A stretch of 64,000 nucleotides of DNA, taken from DATHTC01 sp963746805. Lineage in GTDB: Bacteria; Actinomycetota; Thermoleophilia; Gaiellales; Gaiellaceae. The position numbers and the translations under genes are program-made. The notes beneath the pieces are model-generated. The model was not told the DNA's origin. It ran no database searches and worked only from the letters and a program-made list of their open reading frames with translations. Positions within the stretch are counted from its first letter, which is position 1. Every line of letters begins with the position of its first letter. The DNA is taken from the NCBI GenBank assembly GCA_963746805.1, contig CAVVCQ010000008.1:124001-188000 (forward strand), written 5' to 3'. Of this stretch, positions 6,961-16,118 are shown in pieces.

Positions 6961-9836
6961 CTAGTCGTCCCGCTCGTGGTCGCGCCATTCGGACATGGGC
7001 ACGTAGCCCCACTCCTCGCTCGGATCGCCGTCCGACGCGGCGACGGGCTCCGGCTCCTCCTCGGGCTCCGGCTCCGGCTCGGCGACGGCCTCGGGCGCGG
7101 GCTCGGGCTCGGCTCCGCGTCGCCCTCGTCCGTCGGGTCGCCGCCGTTCGCACCCGCGGCGGGCTTCTTCCGGCGCTTGCCGCCACGCGAGCCCCGACGG
7201 GTGCGCTTCTTCTTCGGCGCCTCGCCGTCGGTGGCCTCGGCCTCGGCGTCCTCCGCGGTGACCTCCGCCTCGGCCTCGACCGCTTCGGCCTCCGGCTCCT
7301 CGTCCGCGGCCGGCACATGGATGCGCGCCTTGCGGGGACGGGCGGGCGGGGCTGCGCCGTCGGACGGCGCCTCGACCTCGACCTCGGCCTCCGCCACCGG
7401 CGCGGCCTCCTCGGCCTCCGCCACAGGCGCGGCCTCGGCGGCCTCCTCGCCTTCGACGACGGCGCCCTCGGCCGGCTTCTTCTTCCGGCGCCGGCCGCCG
7501 CGCGAGCCGCGGCGCGTCCGCTTGCGCGCCTGACGGGCAGCGGTCGCAGCCGCTTCCGGATCGAGCTCCTCCGCCTCCTCGGCGGCCTCCTCGGCCTCCC
7601 CGACCTCGGGCTCGGCCTCGGCCTCGGCCGAGGGCTCGGCCGTGTCCTCGGAGAGCTTCGAGCGGCGCGCCCGGGTCGGCTTCTCGGCCTCGGTCTCGGC
7701 CGTGACCGGCGCCGCGTGCGGCGGCCCTGCCTCGACCGGCAGCGCGTAGGCGACGCCCTCGAGGACGCGGCCGACGCGGACCTTGACCTTCTTGCCGACG
7801 AGCTTCGCGGCGCCGGCGACGGAGATCTCGTAGCCGTCGACCTTGCCGGTCGCGCTCGCCGGGTCCCAGCGCCCGACCTCGCCGAGCTTCAGCTCCAGCT
7901 CCTGCCCGTCCTCGACGGGCGCTGCCGGCTTCAGCTCCTCGAGCTTGCCCTCGCCGACGACGGCGAAGTGGTCGAGATGGACGTGGCCGTTCCCGTCCGC
8001 GGCGCGGAGGAAGAACCGCCGGCGCGTCTGCTCCTCGAGCGTCGCGAGCCGCGTGCCCCCGGCGCCCGCGAGGATCGACGCGATCCGCGGATGGAGCTCG
8101 ACCGCGTACGCCTGGACACGGGAGCCCGGCGCGACGAGCTGCCGCAGCTTCCGCTCGACCTCGACCGCGTGGGAGATCTCCGACATGACGACGCCGTCGC
8201 CCTCGCAGGTCGGGCACTTCTTCGTGATGATCTCGCGCGGGCCGTCGGTGACGTTCTGGCGCGTCATCTCGACGAGGCCGAGCGGCGAGATCTCGACGAC
8301 GTACGTCTTCGTCCGGTCGCGCTCGAGCTCGTTCCGCAGCGCCTCCTCGACCTGGGCCCGGTTCTTCGGGTTCGCCATGTCGATGAAGTCGATGACGATG
8401 ATCCCGCCGATGTCGCGGAGCCGCAGCTGGCGGACGACCTCCTTGACCGCCTCGAGGTTGTTCTTCGTGATCGTGTCCTCGAGCCGTCCGCCGGAGCTCT
8501 TCGAGCGCGAGCCGACGAACCGGCCGGTGTTCACGTCGATGACGGTGAACGCCTCGGCGTAGTCGAAGATCAGATAGCCCCCCGAGGGGAGGTCGACGCG
8601 GCGCGAGAGCGTCGAGCGGATCTCCTTGTCGACGCCGAAGGCCTCGAACAGCCGCTCCTTCTCCTTGTACCGCTCGACCCGCTCGACCATGTGCGGCGAG
8701 GTCTTCTTGAGGTAGCCGACGATGCGCTTGTACGCGCGCTCGTGGTCGATGACCGCGCGCTCGAAGTCGCCCGTGAACAGGTCGCGGACGACCCGCAGCG
8801 GCAGCTCGGCCTCCTGGTAGACGAGCTCGGGTGCGTTGGCCTTCTTCGCCTGCTCCTGGATCGTCGCCCAGAGGCGCTGGAGGAAGTCGAGGTCGCGCTC
8901 GATGTCCTCGGCGGCCGCGCCCTCGGCGGCGGTGCGGACGATGACGCCGCCCTCCTTCACGTCGAGGCGCCGGAGGATGTCCTTCAGCCGCGCGCGCTCC
9001 TCGTCGGGCAGGCGGCGCGAGACGCCGAGGCCCTCGCCGGACGGGACGTAGACGACGAAGCGGCCCGGGAGCGAGATCTCGGTGGTGAGCCGCGCGCCCT
9101 TCGTCTTCATCGGATCCTTCACGGCCTGGACGAGGATCGTCTGCCCGCGCTGGATCAGGTCCTGGATGCGCTTGCCCTGCCGGGCCTTGCCCTCGAGCTC
9201 GGGGACGACGATCTCGTCGACGTAGAGGAAGCCGTTCTTCTCGAGTCCGATCTCGATGAACGCGGCCTCCATCCCGGGCAGGACGTTGTCGACCGTGCCG
9301 AGGTAGATGTTCCCGGCGATCGACCGCTTCTCGGGCCGCTCGAGGTAGACCTCGGCGACGACGCCGTCCTCGAGCACGGCGACACGCTGCTCGGAGACGT
9401 CGACCGAGACGAGCAGCTCGCGTTTCGCCTGCGGGAGCGGCGCACGCCGCGGGGGGACCCGGCGCCGCGTCTGGCGGCTGCTGCTGCGGGAACTGCGGCG
9501 CTCGGCGCCCTGGCTGCGTTCCGCGCCGCCGCCGCCGCGCGAGCTCTTGCGCTCGCCGGCCGCCTTGTCGGGCTTTGGCTTCTCGGGCTTCTCGGCGTTC
9601 GCCGCGGCGCCCGCCGCGCTCTCGGCGCTCGTGCCTGCGGTGCTCTTCTTGCGATTGCGCCCGCCGCGGCTCCCGCGGCGGCGGCGCTTCTTGGCGGCAT
9701 CGCCGTCGGACGCCGGGGCGCCGTCAGACGGCCGTGGGGCCGCCTCCGGCGCGGGTGCTTCTGTGGGTACGGGAGCGGCTGCCGCAACCGGCGCCTGCTC
9801 CTGCGTGTGCTCTTGCTTCCGTCGAAACCAACGCAA
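6961..9836 (-). CDS. rne: Ribonuclease E/G family protein (frameshift near its C terminus)
   Basis: An endoribonuclease for mRNA decay and rRNA processing. It starts at TTG 9836 with AAGGAG upstream. An Ala/Pro-rich N-terminal extension leads to the S1 domain (GNIYLGTVDNVLPGMEAAFI), 5'-sensor and DNase I-like regions with VIDVNTGRFVG and GIIVIDFIDM, and the zinc link CPTCEGDG (about residue 540). The C-terminal half is low-complexity acidic Glu/Ala with basic boxes. RRGSRGG-type basic boxes occur three times (about residues 49-64, 772 and 874). One base is missing near 7112; correcting it gives the natural end EEWGYVPMSEWRDHERDD at 6961. A perfect 18-nt palindrome lies upstream at 9850-9867. 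Confidence 0.92.
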
Positions 9837-9971
9837 AGGAAAACTCCTTGTCGTGCGCGCGCACGACGACGGGCCCGAGGGGCGGGCAGGTCGGCGCGCT
9901 GCAGATGATGTGATCGAGGACTGTCATGTGCCTCGACGCGCAGCGTAGCAGCGGTCTCGGCGTCCTCCGGG

Positions 9972-10166
9972 TTACGCGGCTGCCGGCCGCAGACGCGAGC
10001 GGCGCGCGCGGATGGCGCGGAGCCGCTGGTTCAGCCGGCTCCAGGCCCACGGCTCGAGCTCCGCGTACCGCGTCTCGGACTGGCCGCGCGTCGCTTCGAG
10101 GTACTCGAACCACGCATCCGCCTCCTCGATCAGCAGTAGCTCCTCGGCCTCGCGCGCGTCCCGCAT
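9972..10166 (-). CDS. Small hypothetical protein (64 aa)
   Basis: Not a recognised family. The ATG at 10166 follows ACGGAGG with a 9-nt spacer, a good ribosome site. The protein begins with an acidic helix (AREAEELLLIEEADAWFEYL) and ends in a basic Arg-rich tail (RLRAIRARRSRLR), so it is probably helical and soluble. It lies between rne and a 90-residue hypothetical gene on the same strand. No signal peptide or membrane segment is visible. Confidence 0.65.
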   Translation of the reverse strand: MRDAREAEELLLIEEADAWFEYLEATRGQSETRYAELEPWAWSRLNQRLRAIRARRSRLRPAAA

Positions 10167-10234
10167 CTCGGCAACCTCCGTGGGGTGACGGTGGAACCTT
10201 CAGGACCCCCACCGGACGGCGTGCCGGCGATCCC

Positions 10235-10507
10235 CTACTGGTGGGTGAGCCGAGCGACCAGGCGAGCGATCGACCGCCGACTCAGGACGCCGCCCCCCTC
10301 GATGTCGACGATGGATCCAGCGCCCGAAGCGGCCGGCAGCACGGTGGCCCGCAGGCGCACCGGGCCGAGCCCGCGCCTCTTCCTCACGACGAGGGACCTC
10401 GCGGCCTGGTCGGCAACCTCGATCGTCCCGACGCTCACGGCGGCCGCCTGCAGCCGCTCCCATGCGACCTCGGGGGGGATCTGCAGTTCGACTCGGTGGT
10501 GGGTCAC
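10235..10507 (-). CDS. Hypothetical protein (90 aa)
   Basis: Function not recognised. GTG 10507 follows GAGG by about 9 nt. The pattern of alternating hydrophobic strands (HRVELQIPPEVAWERLQAA, SLVVRKRRGLGPVRLRATV, GSIVDIEGGG) recalls a truncated SRPBCC/START-like fold, in which an N-terminal strand and helix precede several strands, but this is only a structural guess. It sits 63 nt downstream of the DUF697 gene on the same strand. Confidence 0.6.
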   Translation of the reverse strand: MTHHRVELQIPPEVAWERLQAAAVSVGTIEVADQAARSLVVRKRRGLGPVRLRATVLPAASGAGSIVDIEGGGVLSRRSIARLVARLTHQ

Positions 10508-10570
10508 GACCGGTGACCTCGCCGCGGCTCGTGAACGAAAGCGGGAAGCCTCATCGGTCGATCCTACGAC

Positions 10571-11359
10571 CTATGCCGATGCCTTGCCGCCCGCCTGCGC
10601 CTCGTAGTAGCGCTTGGCAGCCTCGCCGATCGCCCTCGTGCCGCCGTAGGCGACACCGGCCTTCACCGCCCAGCCGGCGAACGGGACGAGGCCCACGGCC
10701 TGGCGCGCGAGCGTGCGCAGCGCGAAGCCCGAGCCGAGGACCGCGAGCACCTCCGGCGCCCGCTCCTGGCCCACGCCGATCCCGTGCGCGTGTGCGATCC
10801 GCAGCACCAGGCGGATCTGGTTCAACGTGATCACGGGCATGTCGGCGCCCGGCACGAACACGAGCGCGCCCACGGTCCCGTTCACGCGGGAGAACCGGTC
10901 CACGAGGTTGGCGACGACCGCGTCCCGGAGCGCCGGCACGCGGGCGGCGAGCGGCGTCCCGCCTTCGGCGAGCTTCCCCGCGACGACGCGCGCGATCTCG
11001 GCGACGTCGAAGCCCGCACCGGCCTCGGTCCGCACGACGTCCGTGGCGAGGACGTACGGCACGCGGTCGTCGAGCTCCGGGCCCGCGAGCACGGCGACGA
11101 TCGGGATCCGGGCCTTGTCCGCCGCCTTGAGCGCCGCGAGGTCGTCCTCCGTCGGCGCCGCCGCCAGGACGTAGACGAGCACCGCCGCGCCGTCATGCGT
11201 CCCGACCCGCACGGCACCCGGGTCGGCGTCGCGCGCGAGGTCGCGCCGCAGCGACTCGGTCAGCGCCGCCGGCCCCGCGATCGCGAGGTGCCCCGGATCG
11301 CGCGAAGCAGACAACTCGCGCACGAGGCCGACCACCGCGCCGGGGCTGAGCTTGGCCAT
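10571..11359 (-). CDS. DUF697-type membrane-associated protein
   Basis: 262 residues. The first 150 read like a Rossmann-type module without an intact P-loop (PGHLAIAGPAALTESL, VLVYVLAAAPTEDDLAAL, PIVAVLAGPEL). The last 110 match DUF697: VNGTVGALVFVPGADMPVITLNQIRLVLRIAHAHGI, then a hydrophobic segment (ALRTLARQAVGLVPFAGWAVKAG). DUF697 domains are often attached to membrane-associated GTPases; here the GTPase motifs are absent. It begins 20 nt after rodA, so it may be the last member of the elongasome operon. Cellular role unknown. Confidence 0.75.
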   Translation of the reverse strand: MAKLSPGAVVGLVRELSASRDPGHLAIAGPAALTESLRRDLARDADPGAVRVGTHDGAAVLVYVLAAAPTEDDLAALKAADKARIPIVAVLAGPELDDRVPYVLATDVVRTEAGAGFDVAEIARVVAGKLAEGGTPLAARVPALRDAVVANLVDRFSRVNGTVGALVFVPGADMPVITLNQIRLVLRIAHAHGIGVGQERAPEVLAVLGSGFALRTLARQAVGLVPFAGWAVKAGVAYGGTRAIGEAAKRYYEAQAGGKASA

Positions 11360-11379
11360 GTCGCCGGGACGCTACCTGG

Positions 11380-12570
11380 CTACCGGCGCTGCGCCATGCG
11401 TCCGCGCGCGTGGATGCCGAGCAGCAGCCCCATCGCCAGGAGGTTCGTGATCATCGACGACCCTCCGACCGAGACGAACGGCAGCGGGATCCCCGTCACC
11501 GGCGCGATGCCCATCGTCATGCCGACGTTGATGAACACCTGGAAGAGGAACGCGAACACGATCCCGCCGGCGACGAGCATCGAGAACGCATCGGGCGCGA
11601 GCGAGAGGATGCGGATCCCGCGCCAGAGCAGCAGCAGGTAGAGCAGCAGCAGCCCGGCCGCGCCGAGGAAGCCGCGCTGCTCGGCGAGCGAGGCGAAGAC
11701 GAAGTCCGTCGCGTGCTCGGGCAGGTAGTCGAGGTTCGTCTGCGTGGCGCCGTCGACGCCGCGGCCCCGCAGCCCGCCCGCCCCGATCGCGGTGATCGAC
11801 TGGTTGACGTTGTAGGTCGCCCCGCTCGGGTCGTGCTCGGGGTCGGCGAACGCGGTCAGGCGCTCGGTCTGGTACGGCTTGAGCACCTCGATCCCGGCCG
11901 CGGGCAGCGCCCAGAGAAGCGCGACGAGCACGAGCGCGGCGAGGCTCCCGAGGACCAACAGGTGCGGCCAGCGCGTGCCGCCGAGGAAGAGGATCGCCGC
12001 CGCGGCCGCGCAGTACACGAGCGACGTGCCGAGGTCGGGCTGCACGAACACGAGCGCGATCGGGACGAGCGCGATGCCGAGGATCCGCAGCACCGTCTTC
12101 CACCCGCCGATCGCGGGGCCCGCGTCCGCGACGAGCGCGGCGAGGACGAGCACGAAGAGCACCTTCCCGAACTCCGACGGCTGGAACTGGAAGAAGCCGA
12201 CGTCGATCCAGCGCTTCGAGCCGCGCGTGAACTCGGCCGCGAGCAGCACGAGGAGCAGCAGCCCGACGAGCAGGGCGAGGACGATCCGGCGGCTCTCGCG
12301 GAGGCGCTGCGGAGGGGCCAGCATCCCGGCGACGAGCGCGAGCGCGCCCATCGCGGCGTAGACGCCCTGCCGCACGAGGTAGTAGCCCTCGTTCCCGAGG
12401 ATGTCGTGGCGCGTGATCCCGCCGATCGCCCACAGGCCGTAGCCCACGAGCGCGGCGACCGCTACGACGAGGATCCAGTCGATGTTCCGGACGAAGGAGG
12501 CGGCCGCGGCGGTTCGCTCGGCGCGGCGGTAGCGCGCCGGCAGCGGGCGGGGCGTGGTGACGAGATCCAT
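11380..12570 (-). CDS. rodA: Rod-shape SEDS glycosyltransferase RodA
   Basis: A SEDS-family peptidoglycan polymerase that works with PBP2 in lateral wall synthesis. 396 residues with about ten membrane helices from residue 30. Signature segments: FTRGSKRWIDVGFFQFQPSE (the WI...QPSE loop), VFVQPDLGTSLVY, and GIPLPFVSVGGSSMI near the C terminus. The ATG overlaps the mrdA stop by one base (TGATG). Last gene of the mreB-mreC-mreD-mrdA-rodA group. FtsW is excluded mainly by the gene neighbourhood. Confidence 0.95.
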   Translation of the reverse strand: MDLVTTPRPLPARYRRAERTAAAASFVRNIDWILVVAVAALVGYGLWAIGGITRHDILGNEGYYLVRQGVYAAMGALALVAGMLAPPQRLRESRRIVLALLVGLLLLVLLAAEFTRGSKRWIDVGFFQFQPSEFGKVLFVLVLAALVADAGPAIGGWKTVLRILGIALVPIALVFVQPDLGTSLVYCAAAAAILFLGGTRWPHLLVLGSLAALVLVALLWALPAAGIEVLKPYQTERLTAFADPEHDPSGATYNVNQSITAIGAGGLRGRGVDGATQTNLDYLPEHATDFVFASLAEQRGFLGAAGLLLLYLLLLWRGIRILSLAPDAFSMLVAGGIVFAFLFQVFINVGMTMGIAPVTGIPLPFVSVGGSSMITNLLAMGLLLGIHARGRMAQRR

Positions 12571-14570
12571 CAGTCGCTCTCCGACGGCGCGATCGCGCCG
12601 GCCGCCCGGTGGAAGTACTGCTCGAACACCTTCAGCGCCGCGGGGGCCGCCGCCGAGCCGCCGTGGCCGCCGTTCTCGATCAGCGCGCAGACCGTGATCG
12701 TCGGGTTGTCGTATGGCGCGAAGCCGCACCACCACGACTGGTCGCGGATGACGCCGTCGACGACCTTCTGCGCTGTGCCGGTCTTCCCGGCGATCTTGAT
12801 CGGGTAGCTCCCGAAGACGCCGGTCGCGGTCCCGTTCACGCCGTGGGTGGCGAGGTAGAGGCCCTCGCGAACGACGTCGAGCGCGGCGGCGTCGACGTTG
12901 ATCGGCTGCGGCACGGGCGCCGTGAACCGCTGCACGGGGTCGGGCGCGCCGCCGGGATGGCCGGGGCGCTCGGCCTGAATCGCGATGCGCGGCGTGACGA
13001 GCTTGCCGCCGTTCGCGATCAGCGAGTAGAAGCGCGCCATCTGCAGCGGCGTGACGAGCAGGTCCTTCTGCCCGATCGCGAGCTGGATCGAGTCGCCGGG
13101 CTTCCACACGCGGTCGAGCGGGTCCTTCGACTTCGCGTAGGCCCGCTTGCGCCACTCGGGCGTCGGGAGCAGCCCGGTCGTCTCGCCGCCGAGCTCGATC
13201 CCGGTCGGTTCGCCGAACCCGAAGCGGCGCGCCCAGTTCTGGAACGGGTGGCCGCGCTCCGGCGGCAGCTCGTAGAACTGGCGCCCGACCTCGTAGAAGT
13301 ACGTGTTGCACGACGCCTCGAGCGCCTGCGGCAGCGTCATCCCGATGTTGAACGCGGTCGTCCAGTTGTCGAACGGGTACTCGACGCCGTTCTCGCCTTC
13401 GTAGATGTACGACGGCGTGCACGGGAGCGTCGAGTAGGGCGTGACCAGGTGCTCCTCCATCCCCGCAAGCGCCGTCACCGGCTTCCATGTCGAACCGGGC
13501 GGGTAGGCGCCGGCGAGCGCGCGGTTGAGGGCCGGGTAGTTGTTCTCCTCCGCCGTCGCCTGGGTCAGCCCGGCCGCCGCGAGCTTCCGCTGCTCGACGC
13601 GGCCGACGAAGACGTTCGGCTTGAAGGTCGGGTTCGAGGCGAGCGCGAGGATCTCGCCGTTGCGCGGATCCATCGCGACGATCGCGCCGCCGTTCGCCCA
13701 CCACTCGTCCGTCGCATGCGCCTGCTGGATCCCGTACCGCAGGGCGCGCTCGGCCGCCTGCTGGAGGCGCACGTCGACGGTGAGTCGGAGCGCGTAGCCG
13801 GGCTGCGCCTCCTGGGCGAGCGTGCGCTCGCCGAGCGGCCGCCCGAGCGAGTCGACGCGCAGGCGCTGGGAACCCGTGCGGCCGCGCAGGAACTCGTCGT
13901 AGACCGACTCGACGCCCGCCTGGCCGACCTCGTCGCCCGGCGCGAGCCCCGGGTCGTCCGACGCCTCGAGCTGGTCGGGCGAGACCTCGCCGACGTGACC
14001 GAGCGTCTGCGCGCCGAGGGCCTTGTACGGATAGCGGCGGAGGAAGCTCGTCGCGACCTGCACGCCCGGGAACTGCTCGGGCCGCTCGGCGATGTAGAAG
14101 ACGTGGTCGTCGTGGACGCCGCGCTTGACCACGATCGGCGTCAGCGGGTCGCTGCCGCGCTTCGCGATCTGGCGCTCCAGCCACCGCACCGGCACGTCGA
14201 GGACCTGTGACAGGCGCCGCAGCACGGCCGCGCGCTGCGCCTCGTCGTCCGGGAGGTCGGCGGGCCACAGCTGCACGGAGTTGCCCGCCGCGTTGTCGAC
14301 GATCACGAGCCCGTTGCGGTCGATGATCGGGCCGCGGGGCGCCTGGACGCGGATCGTGCGCAGCTGGTTGTTCTGCGCCGCGTTGAGGTAGCGGTCGCCG
14401 GAGAGCACCTGTAGCGCCCACAGGCGCAGGAACAGCACCGCGAAGACGGCGAGGACGATCGTCCCGAGGATCCCGATGCGCAGCGCCAGGCCCGGCGTGA
14501 GCCGATACGGCTGCGCGACGCGCGGGTCCGGCGGGAGGAACCGACGCGACGGAGAGCGCTGCTCAGGCAA
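12570..14570 (-). CDS. mrdA: Penicillin-binding protein 2 (elongasome transpeptidase)
   Basis: Class B monofunctional transpeptidase, 666 residues, cross-linking wall made by RodA. TTG 14570 is the start, with GGAGG 9 nt upstream inside the end of mreD. One membrane helix (about 29-52), a PBP dimerisation domain (APRGPIIDRNGLVIV onwards) and the transpeptidase domain follow. Motifs: PPGSTWKPV (SxxK), SCNTYFY (SxN) and KTGTAQ near residue 597. Shares frame overlaps with mreD (8 nt) and rodA (1 nt). Confidence 0.95.
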   Translation of the reverse strand: MPEQRSPSRRFLPPDPRVAQPYRLTPGLALRIGILGTIVLAVFAVLFLRLWALQVLSGDRYLNAAQNNQLRTIRVQAPRGPIIDRNGLVIVDNAAGNSVQLWPADLPDDEAQRAAVLRRLSQVLDVPVRWLERQIAKRGSDPLTPIVVKRGVHDDHVFYIAERPEQFPGVQVATSFLRRYPYKALGAQTLGHVGEVSPDQLEASDDPGLAPGDEVGQAGVESVYDEFLRGRTGSQRLRVDSLGRPLGERTLAQEAQPGYALRLTVDVRLQQAAERALRYGIQQAHATDEWWANGGAIVAMDPRNGEILALASNPTFKPNVFVGRVEQRKLAAAGLTQATAEENNYPALNRALAGAYPPGSTWKPVTALAGMEEHLVTPYSTLPCTPSYIYEGENGVEYPFDNWTTAFNIGMTLPQALEASCNTYFYEVGRQFYELPPERGHPFQNWARRFGFGEPTGIELGGETTGLLPTPEWRKRAYAKSKDPLDRVWKPGDSIQLAIGQKDLLVTPLQMARFYSLIANGGKLVTPRIAIQAERPGHPGGAPDPVQRFTAPVPQPINVDAAALDVVREGLYLATHGVNGTATGVFGSYPIKIAGKTGTAQKVVDGVIRDQSWWCGFAPYDNPTITVCALIENGGHGGSAAAPAALKVFEQYFHRAAGAIAPSESD

Positions 14571-15093
14571 GGAGCTGCACCTCCCGCGCGCGTTCCGTCG
14601 ACGGCGGCGGCCCGAGCACGCGCCGGCAGAGCGCGTACACCGGGATCGTCAGCAGCACGTTGGAGGCGACAGCCCAGAGCAGGCTCCAGCCGAGGACGCG
14701 GCCGATCCCGACCTCGTGCCCGAGCACGAAGTGAAGGACGAGCGCGCACACGGCGTACAGGACGGTCACGACGCCCACGGCGAGGAGCGGCGCGTGCGAG
14801 CGGTCGCGGCCGGTGGTCTCGCCGTAGCGCCCCGCCCAGTAGCCCGCGACGGTCAGCAGCAGCGAGGTCACGCCGAGCATCTGCAGCGTCGCGGTGTCGG
14901 CGAGCAGGCCGCCGAGGAAGCCGACGGTAGCGCCGGTCAGCGCGCCGCGGAGCAGCGCGACGGCGACGACGACCACGAGGAGCAGGTCGGGCGAGCCGCC
15001 GCGAATCTCGAAGCCGCCGAGCACCGTCACCTGCAGCACGGCCGCCACGAGGACGATCGCGCCGAGCTTCAGCGCGTCGATCGTCTCGCTCAT
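14563..15093 (-). CDS. mreD: Rod shape-determining membrane protein MreD
   Basis: 176 residues of almost continuous hydrophobic helices (five or six), typical of MreD, the integral membrane partner of MreC and RodA in the elongation machinery. Typical features are the short N terminus, the segment GGSPDLLLVVVVAVALLRG and FLGGLLADTATLQMLGV. ATG 15093 overlaps the mreC stop as ATGA; its own end overlaps the mrdA start by 8 nt. Confidence 0.92.
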   Translation of the reverse strand: MSETIDALKLGAIVLVAAVLQVTVLGGFEIRGGSPDLLLVVVVAVALLRGALTGATVGFLGGLLADTATLQMLGVTSLLLTVAGYWAGRYGETTGRDRSHAPLLAVGVVTVLYAVCALVLHFVLGHEVGIGRVLGWSLLWAVASNVLLTIPVYALCRRVLGPPPSTERAREVQLLA

Positions 15094-16025
15094 CGCGCCC
15101 GGTCCTTCGGGACGAGCACGACGACGGCGTCGAGCGAGCCGAAGTCGACCGAGGGCCGGATCTGGATCCGCAGGTACAGGTCGGTGTCGGTGCGGCCGAC
15201 GAAGGTGACGCGGCCGACGGAGATCCCGCGCGGGAACAGCGACGGCAACTGGCCGCGCTGCGAGCCCGCCGTGACGATCTCGTCGCCCTGGTGCACCTCG
15301 TACCGCTTCTCGACGCGGGAGAGCACGAGCGAGCCGCTGCCGGCGCGGCCGTTCTCGACGAGGCCCGTCGCCTCGGTCTGCAGGTCACGGGCGGAGACGC
15401 TCGTCGACTCGTCGGTGAGGAGCGTCACCTGTGCGGTGTCCGGCGTGACCGCCGTGACGCGGCCGACGAGCCCGTCCGCGTTCACGACCGGGTCGTCGAC
15501 GCGGACGCCGTCGTCGCGGCCGGCGGCGATCACGACCTGCTGCACGAACAGCGTCGAGGGATGGCCGATCACCGCGGCGAACACGGGGTCGAAGTCGCCC
15601 GGATAGGTCGGGGGCGCCTTGTAGTCGAGGAACTCCCGCAGCGTCCGGTTCTCCGCGTACGCGTTGCGGAACTGCACCGCCTCCTGGCGCAGCCGCTCGT
15701 TCTCGAGGCGGAGCCGCTCGACCTCGCCCTTGGCCGAGAAGAGGTCGGCGAACCAGCCGTACGCGTCCCGGAACGGGCGCACGACGCGCTCGGCGCCGAC
15801 CTGGAGGGGCCGCAGCGCGGTCGCGCCGGCGCTCTGCACGTCGTGGAGCGGGCCGCCCGGCGCCTCGCGGAACGAGATGGTGATCATCGTCAGCGAGAGC
15901 AGCACGAGCAGCCCCACGACGATGCGCCGCTTCAAAGCGGTGGCGCTGCGCGAGGGGTACCTGGATCCGGCGGGACGCTGGAATGAGCCCAGCACCGCCA
16001 GACGGGCAGTGCGGTTCCGAGGCAC
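15090..16025 (-). CDS. mreC: Rod shape-determining protein MreC
   Basis: 311 residues. A basic N terminus, one membrane helix (about 33-52), a coiled coil (GEVERLRLENERLRQEAVQF, about 98-118) and an extracytoplasmic beta domain containing VIAAGRDDGVRVDDPV, LVGRVTAV and GDEIVTAGSQRGQLPSLFPR. MreC scaffolds MreD, PBP2 and RodA. GTG 16025 is used; a shorter form beginning nearer the membrane helix is possible. Gap of 93 nt to mreB, four-base overlap with mreD. Confidence 0.93.
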   Translation of the reverse strand: MPRNRTARLAVLGSFQRPAGSRYPSRSATALKRRIVVGLLVLLSLTMITISFREAPGGPLHDVQSAGATALRPLQVGAERVVRPFRDAYGWFADLFSAKGEVERLRLENERLRQEAVQFRNAYAENRTLREFLDYKAPPTYPGDFDPVFAAVIGHPSTLFVQQVVIAAGRDDGVRVDDPVVNADGLVGRVTAVTPDTAQVTLLTDESTSVSARDLQTEATGLVENGRAGSGSLVLSRVEKRYEVHQGDEIVTAGSQRGQLPSLFPRGISVGRVTFVGRTDTDLYLRIQIRPSVDFGSLDAVVVLVPKDRAR

Positions 16026-16118
16026 GAGACTGGCACAGGGTAGACGAGATTCCGGCGGGGACGGAACGCGCGCACCACCGGCAGCGTCACGCCGGCGGCG
16101 CGCGTAACCGTGAAGGCG

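Noticed and set aside
6315..9836. RNase E-L21 fusion protein
   Set aside because: L21 has its own ATG and conserved start; the joining segment is Ser/Pro/Arg frame-shifted sequence, while the alternative frame gives a normal acidic RNase tail.
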